Assembly: GCF_039522605.1 (NCBI RefSeq)
Contig: NZ_BAAADS010000001.1
Location: 558,001 to 622,000 of the forward strand
Direction of reading: 5' to 3'
Length of the DNA stretch: 64,000 nt
From: Lentibacillus siamensis
GTDB lineage: Bacteria; Bacillota; Bacilli; Bacillales; Amphibacillaceae
Notes under the pieces: model-generated
What the model saw: the letters and a program-made list of their open reading frames with translations, nothing else
Told to the model about the DNA's origin: nothing
Databases searched by the model: none
Position numbers and translations under genes: made by a program
In this document: positions 55,404 to 63,341 of the stretch, piece after piece
Layout: the number at the start of each line of letters is the position of its first letter
Numbering within the stretch: the first letter of the stretch is position 1

Positions 55404-55417
55404 TGAAAGCGATTTTA
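55404..55417. promoter_or_regulatory. Possible cre site between regulator and FGE genes
   Basis: TGAAAGCGATTTTA matches 12 of 14 positions. It lies 15 bases upstream of the regulator start. Confidence 0.3.
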
Positions 55418-55557
55418 TTACATCATTATACCCCCTTTGAATTTTACTTACAATTTGTAAAAACTGCATACTTGCTGCTTATCGAAAAAGTTAGTTAATT
55501 TTGCTATAATCATAAAAAACTGAAATTAAATACTTTGGATAAGGATGTGCATCAACA

Positions 55558-56538
55558 TTGAATCAAAATAAAACGAATGCAAACTCCTGTTGTAGCAGTA
55601 GTCGGGAAGTGTTTACAAACAGCCATCATAATCCATCTGGCGCTTACAAATTGGACACCACAAACATAAATAGGTCTATATACTCTGATAAGATGGTTTA
55701 TATTCCTGGAAATGATTTTTTAATGGGTACTGAGGATGAGGAAGGTTTTAAAGCAGATGGGGAAGGACCCATAAAAAAAGTAAGCATCGACCCTTTTTAC
55801 ATGGACAGTTATGCAGTAACAAATGAAGAATTTACTGCCTTCGTAAATGAGACAGGTTATCAAACGGATTCAGAAAAATTTGGCTGGTCCTTCGTATTCC
55901 ATAAATTTCTCCCGGAAATACCACTGGGACAAATGACACAAGTTCCTTCAACACCATGGTGGTTCGCGGTTGAAGGAGCCACCTGGCAACAGCCAGAAGG
56001 TCCAAATTCATCGATTGAGGACAGAATGGATTACCCTGTATTACATATCTCATGGAACGATGCGATTGCCTTCTGTAAATGGGCAGGTAAAAGACTGCCG
56101 ACCGAAGCGGAATGGGAATTTGCAGCACGTGGAGGGTTAGAGCAAAAACGCTATCCATGGGGAAACGAACTTACACCAAACGGTAACCACTATTGCAATA
56201 TATGGCAGGGTTCATTTCCTAACAATAATACGGTAGCAGATGGTTATTTGGGCACCGCTCCCGCCAAGTCCTTTCCCCCAAACGGGTATGGCCTGTACAA
56301 TGTGTCAGGTAATGTGTGGGAATGGTGCTCCGACTGGTTCACCAATACACCAAATCCAAACCAAGCAAATAATCCTAAAGGCCCTAATAGAGGAACGTCC
56401 AAAGTCATGCGTGGGGGCTCCTACCTTTGTCACAAATCATATTGTAATCGATACAGGGTTGCGGCACGTAGTTCTAATACAATCGATAGTGCAACAGGGA
56501 ATCTTGGGTTTCGCTGTGTGTCTGATGTTCAAACATAA
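55558..56538 (+). CDS. Formylglycine-generating enzyme (sulfatase maturase)
   Basis: A 326-residue FGE/SUMF1-family enzyme, which oxidises the sulfatase Cys to formylglycine using copper and oxygen. The FGE-sulfatase fold runs from about residue 45 (YIPGNDFLMGTEDE, PVLHISWNDAIAFCKWAG, KRLPTEAEWEFAARGG, YGLYNVSGNVWEWCSDW). The two copper-binding Cys residues, Cys291 and Cys296 in GSYLCHKSYCNRYRVAARS, have the spacing of human C336/C341. No signal peptide, so it works in the cytoplasm like its likely client at 44165. TTG start after AAGGATG. Confidence 0.92.
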   Translation: MNQNKTNANSCCSSSREVFTNSHHNPSGAYKLDTTNINRSIYSDKMVYIPGNDFLMGTEDEEGFKADGEGPIKKVSIDPFYMDSYAVTNEEFTAFVNETGYQTDSEKFGWSFVFHKFLPEIPLGQMTQVPSTPWWFAVEGATWQQPEGPNSSIEDRMDYPVLHISWNDAIAFCKWAGKRLPTEAEWEFAARGGLEQKRYPWGNELTPNGNHYCNIWQGSFPNNNTVADGYLGTAPAKSFPPNGYGLYNVSGNVWEWCSDWFTNTPNPNQANNPKGPNRGTSKVMRGGSYLCHKSYCNRYRVAARSSNTIDSATGNLGFRCVSDVQT

Positions 56539-56609
56539 TTCAAATCAATGATAGAGAAGGGGGATGATTACAAATTTCCTGACAACCAAACCAACTACGT
56601 GCTCTGATT

Positions 56610-57359
56610 CTACGACTTGAATAAAAGTTCGAGTTCCACAGAAAGTTCCTCGAAAAGAAAGGAGTGCGCAGTTTCAGGTGGTTTGCACATGGAGGTTTGT
56701 TTGATTTTATGATCTTGAAAATGGTAAATGATTGCTTTCCTTTCAGTTGGATCAACAATCCAATATTCTTGGACGCCGCATTCCATATAAAGATCCAGTT
56801 TCTTGACCAGGTCCTTGCCCTGCGTACTTTCTGATAAGATTTCAACCACGAGACACGGAATCCCGGTATAATAATCCTGGTCATCCAGATGTTCGTCCAA
56901 ATCGCAAATGACCATTAAATCAGGTTGCACAACACAAGGCTCATCATGACCCGGTCTCTTGAGATGAATATCATAGGGAGCTGTAAATGGTGTATATTGG
57001 CTGCCTTGAAAATGATTAAATAAAATGCCAAACAAAGAACCAACAGCATACTGATGGCCTGTCCTTGGTGAAGCCAGCAAGTAAATCTGTCCGTCAATAT
57101 ATTCGTAACGGTTTTCCTCATTACGGGTTAATTTCAGAAACTCCTCATACGTTGCCTTTTTGGGTTTCGCATCATAAAACAATGGCATTTCGTTCACGAC
57201 ACTTTCCTTTCGTGTTGCCTCAGGAACCTCTTCCATTGACTGCAATCTCGCAACCTCCACACCATTGCGAGTGATGATAACTTCTTCTTTTGCCGCTATC
57301 ATTAGATATTTTCCAAAATTATTCTGCACCTCAGTTGTACGGACAATCATTTTGCTCAC
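56610..57359 (-). CDS. Phd-like domain fused to Uma2-family (DUF820) nuclease
   Basis: A 249-residue two-domain protein. Residues 1-45 look like a Phd/YefM antitoxin N-terminus (TTEVQNNFGKYLMIAAKEE, VIITRNGVEVARLQS). Residues 70-245 form a Uma2/DUF820 domain with the PD-(D/E)XK-like core (VVQPDLMVICD, CLVVEILSEST, and a Tyr-Trp pair in EYWIVDP). Uma2 proteins are abundant, mostly uncharacterised putative endonucleases. There is no separate toxin gene next to it. The Phd part may bind DNA and autoregulate. Confidence 0.8.
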   Translation of the reverse strand: MSKMIVRTTEVQNNFGKYLMIAAKEEVIITRNGVEVARLQSMEEVPEATRKESVVNEMPLFYDAKPKKATYEEFLKLTRNEENRYEYIDGQIYLLASPRTGHQYAVGSLFGILFNHFQGSQYTPFTAPYDIHLKRPGHDEPCVVQPDLMVICDLDEHLDDQDYYTGIPCLVVEILSESTQGKDLVKKLDLYMECGVQEYWIVDPTERKAIIYHFQDHKIKQTSMCKPPETAHSFLFEELSVELELLFKS

Positions 57360-57464
57360 CTGCCATCACTGGTATTAGCTAACTTAGCTAATTTGATCAT
57401 ATCCAAATTATAAGAATAATGCAAACCTTACAGATCATTGCTGCTCAACAATGCCTTTAACAAA

Positions 57465-58202
57465 TTAGGCCCCACAACACTTCTTATATTTTTTCCCGCT
57501 CCCACATGGACATGGCTCATTCCTGCCAATCTTTTTGCTAACGGAGGGGGTCTGTTCTCTCCCCGACTCGGCCTTAGACGCCTCATCCGGTAAAGGGTTC
57601 AACATCGGCCGTTCCACCTGATTATGCAACTCTCGTGGTGTAAACCCGTTATTCTCCCACAACCTGACATTATTGGAAAGATCCATAACAAGCTGCATCA
57701 CTTCCTCCACTTGCTTCTGATTTTCAAATTCAACGCCCGCCGTTTTAAATGGACGGAAAATATGATCCAATGAAAAACTAAATTCACATTCACCATGAAT
57801 ATCTGCACATAGTTCCTCCGCTTTACGTGCATCGCCATCCAACAATTCCTGCTGCACATATTTTTTCAATGCATGATATTCCTTCGTCCGTTCAAAATAA
57901 AAATCATCTTTATATTTCAACAGTTCCTTTTTATCCGGAATATAGAAAGGCTTACCTTGACGTTTGGCCAACTCCACCTCAAATTCATCAAATTCCATGA
58001 TAGCTTCATGAACAAAATAATCACCATGCAATTCCACAAAGTTTTTGCGAAGTTCCTCCACATTGCTTTTTGCCCTGTCATCCATATCTGCTGTCCCAAC
58101 GTTTTCATCATTTTGCATACTGTATATCTCAGCAACTTTACCATTGTGGACCAGTCCATATAAGTGTGTAAGCGAAATGATGTAGTCAATTACCAAACCC
58201 AT
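57465..58202 (-). CDS. SEC-C motif protein, second copy
   Basis: A 245-residue protein that ends in the SEC-C zinc motif (PCPCGSGKKYKKCC), the same tail as the protein at 374-871. The body is helical and acidic-basic mixed (LRKNFVELHGDYFVHEAI, AEELCADIHGECEF) and belongs to no named enzyme family. It is flanked by the Phd-Uma2 gene and an intergenic region. Role unknown. Confidence 0.78.
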   Translation of the reverse strand: MGLVIDYIISLTHLYGLVHNGKVAEIYSMQNDENVGTADMDDRAKSNVEELRKNFVELHGDYFVHEAIMEFDEFEVELAKRQGKPFYIPDKKELLKYKDDFYFERTKEYHALKKYVQQELLDGDARKAEELCADIHGECEFSFSLDHIFRPFKTAGVEFENQKQVEEVMQLVMDLSNNVRLWENNGFTPRELHNQVERPMLNPLPDEASKAESGREQTPSVSKKIGRNEPCPCGSGKKYKKCCGA

Positions 58203-58455
58203 TGAAAGGCCACCTCTTTCCTTTTGTTTGTGTTTATTCTATTTTAACATGTTTAAGGGCGAAGCGAATGAACGTAACCCCACATCTGCCATTATTTTAA
58301 TCTGACAATCTCATTACTGAACATCAAAAAAGACCACCGCTCCACCAAGCGATAGTCCGCACCACTGGCAAGGGAATTTCTTCTTCCCTTGCACTCCATA
58401 TTATATTCTTATTATAACCGGTTCACACATAAAAACAAGAAAATTGGGATTCATA
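58203..58455. other. Intergenic region with hairpin
   Basis: About 250 bases with a strong hairpin (GCAAGGGAA with TTCCCTTGC, 58368-58392) but no T-run next to it. The promoter of the SEC-C gene lies at the left end. No reading frame is supported. Confidence 0.45.
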
Positions 58456-58605
58456 ATGATAACTTGGACTGTTTTATTATCAATTTTGGTCATCATTATT
58501 TCATTAATTTCTCTGCTTATAACCTACTCTTCCACCACAATTACCTATAAATATAAATTCCAGTTATCGCAAGGACTTTTAGTTTTTTTGTCGAAAAAGA
58601 TATAA
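58456..58605 (+). CDS. Possible small membrane protein
   Basis: A 49-codon frame whose first 23 residues are strongly hydrophobic (WTVLLSILVIIISLISLLI), followed by a polar tail with SSTTITYKYKF and a Lys-Lys end. GGGA lies seven bases before the ATG. Single-pass small proteins of this form are common in Bacillus, but no homologue is recognised. Confidence 0.35.
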   Translation: MITWTVLLSILVIIISLISLLITYSSTTITYKYKFQLSQGLLVFLSKKI

Positions 58606-58778
58606 GGGAAAAACACTAAATACGGATAAAGAATTCTCATTTTTAAGAATCCAATATATATAATGAGCGCAAATTGATTTACCTGGCGAGTTGTCTTCCG
58701 TTTGGGGGACTTTTAAACATTTTGTTGCAAATAGTAAAAATCGGGATAGTTATTTTACCCGGAACAGGAGGATGGATT

Positions 58779-59675
58779 ATGGCAGAAATAGCGTACAGTA
58801 AACAGCTAAACAGAGAAGTTTCTTCACAGGAGGCGCATCGTTTATCCCTTACTGGTACGAGCAAATTAACGGATCCGCGGGCCTTTCATTGTGCGGATGC
58901 TAAGTGTTCTGTTCCTTTGACACTAATTAATTTTGGAAAATCAAAAGCACAAGGGGCCAAAATTTTTGGGTTTCGTATATCGGAAGAGAACAAAAAACAC
59001 ATGCCCGGTTGCCATTACACTGCTGAAAAAAATGATATACAGGATGAAATCAATATAAATGATCTTAACAGATTAAAAGACTCTATTCATATTGGAAAAG
59101 AAATTAAAATGATTAGTGAAGATCCGGAAAATGTCCAACAGAAACAAGAGGATAGTTTAGTTAATTCCCAACGAAACATGCATAAGGGAAACAAACAGAC
59201 CCATACAAAGAAATCAATGATGAGAAAAAGCAGATTTTCTGCAATAAATTCCCTCGTAAATACGTATTTAACCAGTAATGAATATGATAAAGATAAAAAT
59301 ATTATCAAGATAAATAATGAAAAACGTTCAATGAATGATATATTTATCAACGTAGATAAGCAACCATATTTAACATTAACAGAAAGATATTATGTATTTC
59401 ACGGTAAGGTTTATATTCAGAAACCATATAAAAATAAGGACCTAATTTCCTTGCGTTTCCAAAAGAAGGTTGTTGTTGACAAAAAATCCTGGAGGTTTGA
59501 GATAGCAACAAGCAAAAATTGTTTATCTTCGAGCGTTCAATCATGCATCAGCGACGGGATTCTTCACCACATGTACTGCATGGTAAAATTAGTTCCAAAT
59601 AAAAATAATTCCAAACCATATTATGCAAAGGGATTTAAACAGAAAATGCATAAATGCTTTGTTGTTTATTCATAA
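58779..59675 (+). CDS. Orphan Cys/His-motif protein, AT-rich
   Basis: A 298-residue protein from ATG 58779 (AGGAGG just upstream; the frame opens at 58674 but the earlier part has no site). Residues 35-80 hold a C-x5-C ... H-x3-CH pattern (FHCADAKCSV, HMPGCHY) that could bind zinc and loosely recalls the N-terminal zinc finger of CoiA-like proteins. The middle is Lys/Asn/Gln-rich and low complexity. The C-terminal 100 residues look folded (ERYYVFHGKVYIQKP). Base composition is clearly AT-richer than the neighbours, which suggests transfer. Function unknown. Confidence 0.6.
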   Translation: MAEIAYSKQLNREVSSQEAHRLSLTGTSKLTDPRAFHCADAKCSVPLTLINFGKSKAQGAKIFGFRISEENKKHMPGCHYTAEKNDIQDEININDLNRLKDSIHIGKEIKMISEDPENVQQKQEDSLVNSQRNMHKGNKQTHTKKSMMRKSRFSAINSLVNTYLTSNEYDKDKNIIKINNEKRSMNDIFINVDKQPYLTLTERYYVFHGKVYIQKPYKNKDLISLRFQKKVVVDKKSWRFEIATSKNCLSSSVQSCISDGILHHMYCMVKLVPNKNNSKPYYAKGFKQKMHKCFVVYS

Positions 59676-59742
59676 ATAATATCTAAAAAAAGCGGGAACC
59701 GCCCCATGCATCTGTCCCCTGCCAAAAATCCCTCTCACCTCC

Positions 59743-59771
59743 TTACAAAAATCAGAACTTTTTTGTATAGT
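59743..59771 (+). promoter_or_regulatory. SigA-type promoter of the queuosine operon
   Basis: TTACAA, a 17-base spacer, then TATAGT. The predicted start is about 59778, which coincides with the first bases of the riboswitch. Confidence 0.65.
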
Positions 59772-59776
59772 ATAGA

Positions 59777-59820
59777 TAGAGGGTTCGAGACCATCCCCTC
59801 TTTAAACAAAACTAGGGAGG
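59777..59820 (+). ncRNA. PreQ1-I riboswitch
   Basis: The sequence has the small class I preQ1 aptamer form: stem AGAGG with CCTCT, loop beginning GTTCGAG, C-rich turn, then an A-rich tail TTTAAACAAAACTA that pairs back into the loop as a pseudoknot. The tail merges with GGGAGG, the ribosome site of queC, so control is probably at translation. The genes behind it make or import preQ1 precursors, as expected. Confidence 0.85.
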
Positions 59821-59827
59821 AATAAAA

Positions 59828-60475
59828 TTGGAAAAAGCTGTTGTTGTTTTTAGTGGCGGACAAGATTCCACAACATGCCTGTTATGGGCGTTATCAGAAT
59901 TTGACGATGTGGAAGCCGTCACTTTTTTGTATGGCCAACGAAACATTTCGGAAGTTGATGGGGCAAAGCAGATTGCAGCCGATTTAGGCGTTAAACAGAA
60001 ACGGATAAACTTGGACGTGCTTCATCAATTAACCGAAAATGCCATGACCAGAAATGACATGGAAATTGACGATGCTGGAGATGTGCCAAACACATATGTG
60101 GAAGGACGAAATCACGTATTTCTTTCATTTGCAGCGATCCATGCAAAGAACGTCGGCGCGCATCACATTATAACAGGCGTTGGCGAGGCCGATTACAGCG
60201 GATACCCGGATTGTCGTGCAAGTTTCATTGATTCATTGGAAAAAACATTGTCGCTGGCGATGGATTACGATTTTGAGATCCACACCCCTTTAATGAGAAA
60301 GACGAAAGCAGAAACGTGGGAAATGGCAGACAAAATGGGGAAACTCGACTACATCAGGGGAAAAACGACGACATGCTACAACGGAATAAGCGGTGACGGC
60401 TGCGGGGAATGCCCTTCCTGCAAGCTGCGCATGAATGGGCTGCAAGAATACTTAGGACTGGTTGCACATGATTAG
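59828..60475 (+). CDS. queC: 7-cyano-7-deazaguanine synthase QueC
   Basis: QueC turns carboxydeazaguanine into preQ0 with ATP and ammonia. The 215-residue protein has the PP-loop VVFSGGQDSTTCLLWA, NTYVEGRNHVFLSFAA, TGVGEADYSGYPDCR and the C-terminal four-Cys zinc site (CYNGISGDGCGECPSCK). TTG start, seven bases after GGGAGG in the riboswitch tail. First gene of a three-gene operon. QueD and QueE, the preceding enzymes, are not in the window. Confidence 0.95.
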   Translation: MEKAVVVFSGGQDSTTCLLWALSEFDDVEAVTFLYGQRNISEVDGAKQIAADLGVKQKRINLDVLHQLTENAMTRNDMEIDDAGDVPNTYVEGRNHVFLSFAAIHAKNVGAHHIITGVGEADYSGYPDCRASFIDSLEKTLSLAMDYDFEIHTPLMRKTKAETWEMADKMGKLDYIRGKTTTCYNGISGDGCGECPSCKLRMNGLQEYLGLVAHD

Positions 60476-61040
60476 AATAACCATCTATTTGCTGTCCATT
60501 GTAACCGCCAATGTAACCGCAGCAAAATTTGCACCGCTTGACCTTGGCATTTTCATCATACCATGGGGAACTTTTTTCATAGGATTGACACTCGTTATGC
60601 GGGACATGGTTCAAAATAGTTACGGAAAAAAGAAAACATACCTGTTCATTGCCATTGCGCTCGCATTATCTGCATTATCCAGTCACTTGTTGGGGGATGA
60701 ACTGTGGATTGTATTTGCAAGCGTCGTCAGTTTTTTGATTTCGGAAACAACGGATACCGAAATATATACACGGTTTAAAATACCATTTATCAGGCGCGTC
60801 ATGTATTCCGGCGTCGTCGCAGGATTTTTTGATTCAGCAGTGTTTGTATTGATTGGAATCAGTCCGCTGGGTCTAAATTTTGTTCCCTGGAACCTTGTTG
60901 GGTATGCCATTTTGGGACAATGGGTAACGAAAGTGCTCATGCAATTAGTTGTAGCAGGCGGCATAAAGCAATTATTTACAAAACTGGAAATTTATGAACC
61001 AAATATATCAGATATCAATCGGGAGGAGAAAACAGCATGA
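60468..61040 (+). CDS. Queuosine precursor transporter (YhhQ/QPTR family)
   Basis: A 190-residue membrane protein with about five to six segments (IYLLSIVTANVTAAKF, FIGLTLVMRDMVQNSYG). The VRD-type motif LVMRDMVQ is typical of the vitamin uptake-like YhhQ family that imports preQ0 or preQ1. ATG 60468 overlaps the queC stop codon. It is in the same riboswitch-controlled operon. Confidence 0.88.
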   Translation: MIRITIYLLSIVTANVTAAKFAPLDLGIFIIPWGTFFIGLTLVMRDMVQNSYGKKKTYLFIAIALALSALSSHLLGDELWIVFASVVSFLISETTDTEIYTRFKIPFIRRVMYSGVVAGFFDSAVFVLIGISPLGLNFVPWNLVGYAILGQWVTKVLMQLVVAGGIKQLFTKLEIYEPNISDINREEKTA

Positions 61041-61525
61041 AAAAGAGTGACACAAAAGACCTGACACTACTGGGCAACCAGCAAACAACCTATTCCCAGG
61101 AATACGACCCAAGCGTATTGGAAACATTTGAAAATCAGAACCAGAAAAATGATTACTTTGTCAAATTCAATATTCCGGAATTCACAAGCCTTTGCCCCAT
61201 GACCGGGCAACCCGACTTTGCGACAATTTATATCTCGTATATGCCACATATAAAAATGGTCGAGAGCAAGTCACTGAAACTGTATATGTTCAGCTTCCGA
61301 AACCACGGGGCCTATCATGAGGACTGCGCAAATCAGATTATGAAAGACTTAATCGAACTTATGGATCCAAAATATATCGAAGTCTGGGCAAAATTCACCC
61401 CACGTGGCGGGATATCCATTGACCCATACTGCAATTACGGAAAACCCGGCACCAAATACGAACAAATGGCAGAACAGCGATTGCATCAGCATGACATGTA
61501 TCCAGAGCGTGTAGATAATAGGTAA
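61037..61525 (+). CDS. queF: NADPH-dependent preQ1 synthase QueF
   Basis: QueF reduces preQ0 to preQ1. The 162-residue unimodular type has the catalytic Cys in FTSLCPMTGQPDF, the QueF motif ESKSLKLYMFSFRNHG with the NADPH-contacting region, and conserved Glu/His residues in AYHEDC. Its start overlaps the previous stop by four bases (ATGA). It completes the queC-yhhQ-queF operon. Confidence 0.95.
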   Translation: MKKSDTKDLTLLGNQQTTYSQEYDPSVLETFENQNQKNDYFVKFNIPEFTSLCPMTGQPDFATIYISYMPHIKMVESKSLKLYMFSFRNHGAYHEDCANQIMKDLIELMDPKYIEVWAKFTPRGGISIDPYCNYGKPGTKYEQMAEQRLHQHDMYPERVDNR

Positions 61526-61541
61526 ATGGGAAAAAAATCCG

Positions 61542-61574
61542 AGTGGGACGGTGGAACAGGCTCCTCGTCCCATT
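61542..61574 (+). terminator. Hairpin after queF
   Basis: GTGGGACG pairs with CGTCCCAT; the loop contains GGAACAGGCTCCT, related to the GGACAGGTTCCTTGTCC motif seen near 14075. No T-run follows. Confidence 0.45.
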
Positions 61575-61647
61575 CACAGTTTCACGGTTCCATTACGTAT
61601 AGTACCGATTTATGTCATATAAACATCATTTATGTGGTATATTAAAA

Positions 61648-61669
61648 GACCGCCGGAACTCCGACGGTC
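61648..61669 (-). terminator. Terminator of the toxin-like transcript
   Basis: GACCGTCGG pairs with CCGGCGGTC (minus strand), followed by TTTTAAT. Confidence 0.65.
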
Positions 61670-61712
61670 AACAATAAACCGAACCCCGTCAAAGGGGGCG
61701 GCTCTTGGAAGA

Positions 61713-61752
61713 TAAACCTCCCAGGCACAGCTACCAACTCAGTGGAGGTTTA
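61713..61752. ncRNA. Structured region of possible antitoxin RNA/toxin mRNA
   Basis: AAACCTCC and GGAGGTTT pair across the toxin stop codon, with a further G/C-rich segment (CCGTCAAAGGGGGCGG) downstream. In Fst/TxpA-type type I systems an antisense RNA overlaps this part of the toxin message. An antisense promoter was not identified, so the RNA is inferred. Confidence 0.35.
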
Positions 61753-61827
61753 CTTATGCCGTTCAGACATAGACGCCAAAAGCATTCCAAACGCAAACCA
61801 TAACGCAAGCACTTGAAAGGTGGACAT
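61750..61827 (-). CDS. Type I toxin-like small hydrophobic protein (holin-like toxin family)
   Basis: A 25-residue peptide, MSTFQVLALWFAFGMLLASM followed by SERHK. One membrane helix and a charged tail give the shape of the putative holin-like toxins (TxpA/Fst-type) of Firmicutes, which start MSTFEAL-like and end in charged residues. GAGGTGGTG lies just upstream, and the structured 3' region with terminator matches the layout of type I toxin-antitoxin loci. It is 22 bases after the nhaC stop. Too short for ordinary ORF cut-offs. Confidence 0.6.
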   Translation of the reverse strand: MSTFQVLALWFAFGMLLASMSERHK

Positions 61828-61849
61828 ACGGGCACCACCTCTTCCCTCA

Positions 61850-63304
61850 CTAAACTGTCCCCCGATCCGACGACTCACCGGCACTTTCTTCCACACTCTC
61901 CCCTTCACTGCTTTTCGCGATGCCAATTCCGGTGTAGCCTAGAATTATGGCAAAAATGAATCCTACATAGCAAAGAATTGCCCATGGCGCATAACTAAGC
62001 GTGGGAACTCCAAGCGTACCAGCCATAAACACGCCAGCGGAAGACCAAGGAATAAGCGGTACGACGACAGTACCGGAATCCTCAAGCGTTCTTGATAGGT
62101 TTTTGGCATGTAAATTATATTTCTGGTAGGTATCCTGAAAGATTTCCCCCGGAACGATAATAGAGAGATAAGAATTTCCAGTGACAAGCGCCATCGTTAT
62201 ACAGGAAAGCACTGTCGATAAAACCAGGTCCCCCGTTCGTTTAATTAATTTCATGAGATTTTCAATTATCACCTCGAGCAAACCGGCCTTTGTAATAATC
62301 CCCGCAAACACAAAGGCACTGAACGCAATCAGGACCACCCCTGTCATGGACTGCATTCCTCCTTGGTTAACAAGTTGGGTAACTTCATCCGCGACATTCC
62401 CTGCGTTAAATCCAGACCGGTTTACCATCGAAACATCAAATCCTGAAACGGTAGAGGCAAAAATATCGACAGAAGTGAATCCTTGAAACCTGCCTAAAAT
62501 AGCGGCTATTACGGACGAAAGGATAATTGTCGGTAATGTTGGCTTTTTTCGAATGGATCCATAAAGAATGATTGCTGGAGGCAGCAACAACCAGATGCTC
62601 CAATCAAACATTTCCGCTAATGTCTGCAGCATGACATTCATCGTCTCAGGCGTAGACACATCTCCAGCAGATAAGTTAAATCCTACTAAAGCATATACCA
62701 CAAGACATATAATGGCAGCAGGCACAGTCGTCCAAAGCATGTGCCTAATGTGTTCATACAACTCACTTCCGGCAGCAACCGGTGCCAGGTTAGTTGTATC
62801 TGAAAGTGGTGATAACTTATCTCCAAAATAAGCGCCCGCAACAATTGCACCGGCAGTCGCTGGCAGATTAGCCCCCAGGCCTGTTGCAATTCCCATTAAT
62901 GCGACACCGACTGTACCGGCAGAACCCCAGGATGTGCCTGTCACAATAGAGATGATAGCGGCTACCACAAACGAAATGAGTACAATAAATGTGGGATCAA
63001 TTAATTTTAATCCAAAATAAATCATCATTGGAATGGTTCCGGAGACCATCCATGTACCAATTAGAATGCCAATGGATATTAAAATAAGAATTGCAGGCAT
63101 CGCTTGTTTGATTTTTTCCTGAATCCCTTCCATCATTTCATCCCACGTAAATCCCAATCGAAAGGCAATGATTCCAGCATAAACAGAAGCGAGGATCAGT
63201 AAGGGTTCCGGATTAAATCCATACACTCCATAGCCGACAGCGAGCAATAAGAGCATGACTACGATTGGTGAAAATGCTTCAAACAAGTTTGGGTGCCTTT
63301 TCAT
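61850..63304 (-). CDS. NhaC-family Na+/H+ antiporter
   Basis: A 484-residue membrane protein with 11-12 predicted segments. ATG 63304 follows GGGAGGAACAAAT. Family landmarks are GTSWGSAGTVGVALMGIA, AGAYFGDKLSPLSDTTNLAP and the C-terminal PLIPWSSAGVFMAGTLGVP. NhaC-type proteins exchange Na+ for H+; some members are amino-acid or malate-lactate antiporters. It lies 37 bases downstream of iadA, so a link with peptide or aspartate use is possible. Confidence 0.88.
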   Translation of the reverse strand: MKRHPNLFEAFSPIVVMLLLLAVGYGVYGFNPEPLLILASVYAGIIAFRLGFTWDEMMEGIQEKIKQAMPAILILISIGILIGTWMVSGTIPMMIYFGLKLIDPTFIVLISFVVAAIISIVTGTSWGSAGTVGVALMGIATGLGANLPATAGAIVAGAYFGDKLSPLSDTTNLAPVAAGSELYEHIRHMLWTTVPAAIICLVVYALVGFNLSAGDVSTPETMNVMLQTLAEMFDWSIWLLLPPAIILYGSIRKKPTLPTIILSSVIAAILGRFQGFTSVDIFASTVSGFDVSMVNRSGFNAGNVADEVTQLVNQGGMQSMTGVVLIAFSAFVFAGIITKAGLLEVIIENLMKLIKRTGDLVLSTVLSCITMALVTGNSYLSIIVPGEIFQDTYQKYNLHAKNLSRTLEDSGTVVVPLIPWSSAGVFMAGTLGVPTLSYAPWAILCYVGFIFAIILGYTGIGIAKSSEGESVEESAGESSDRGTV

Positions 63305-63341
63305 ATTTGTTCCTCCCAATAATTATTTTTAGTAGCAAAGC

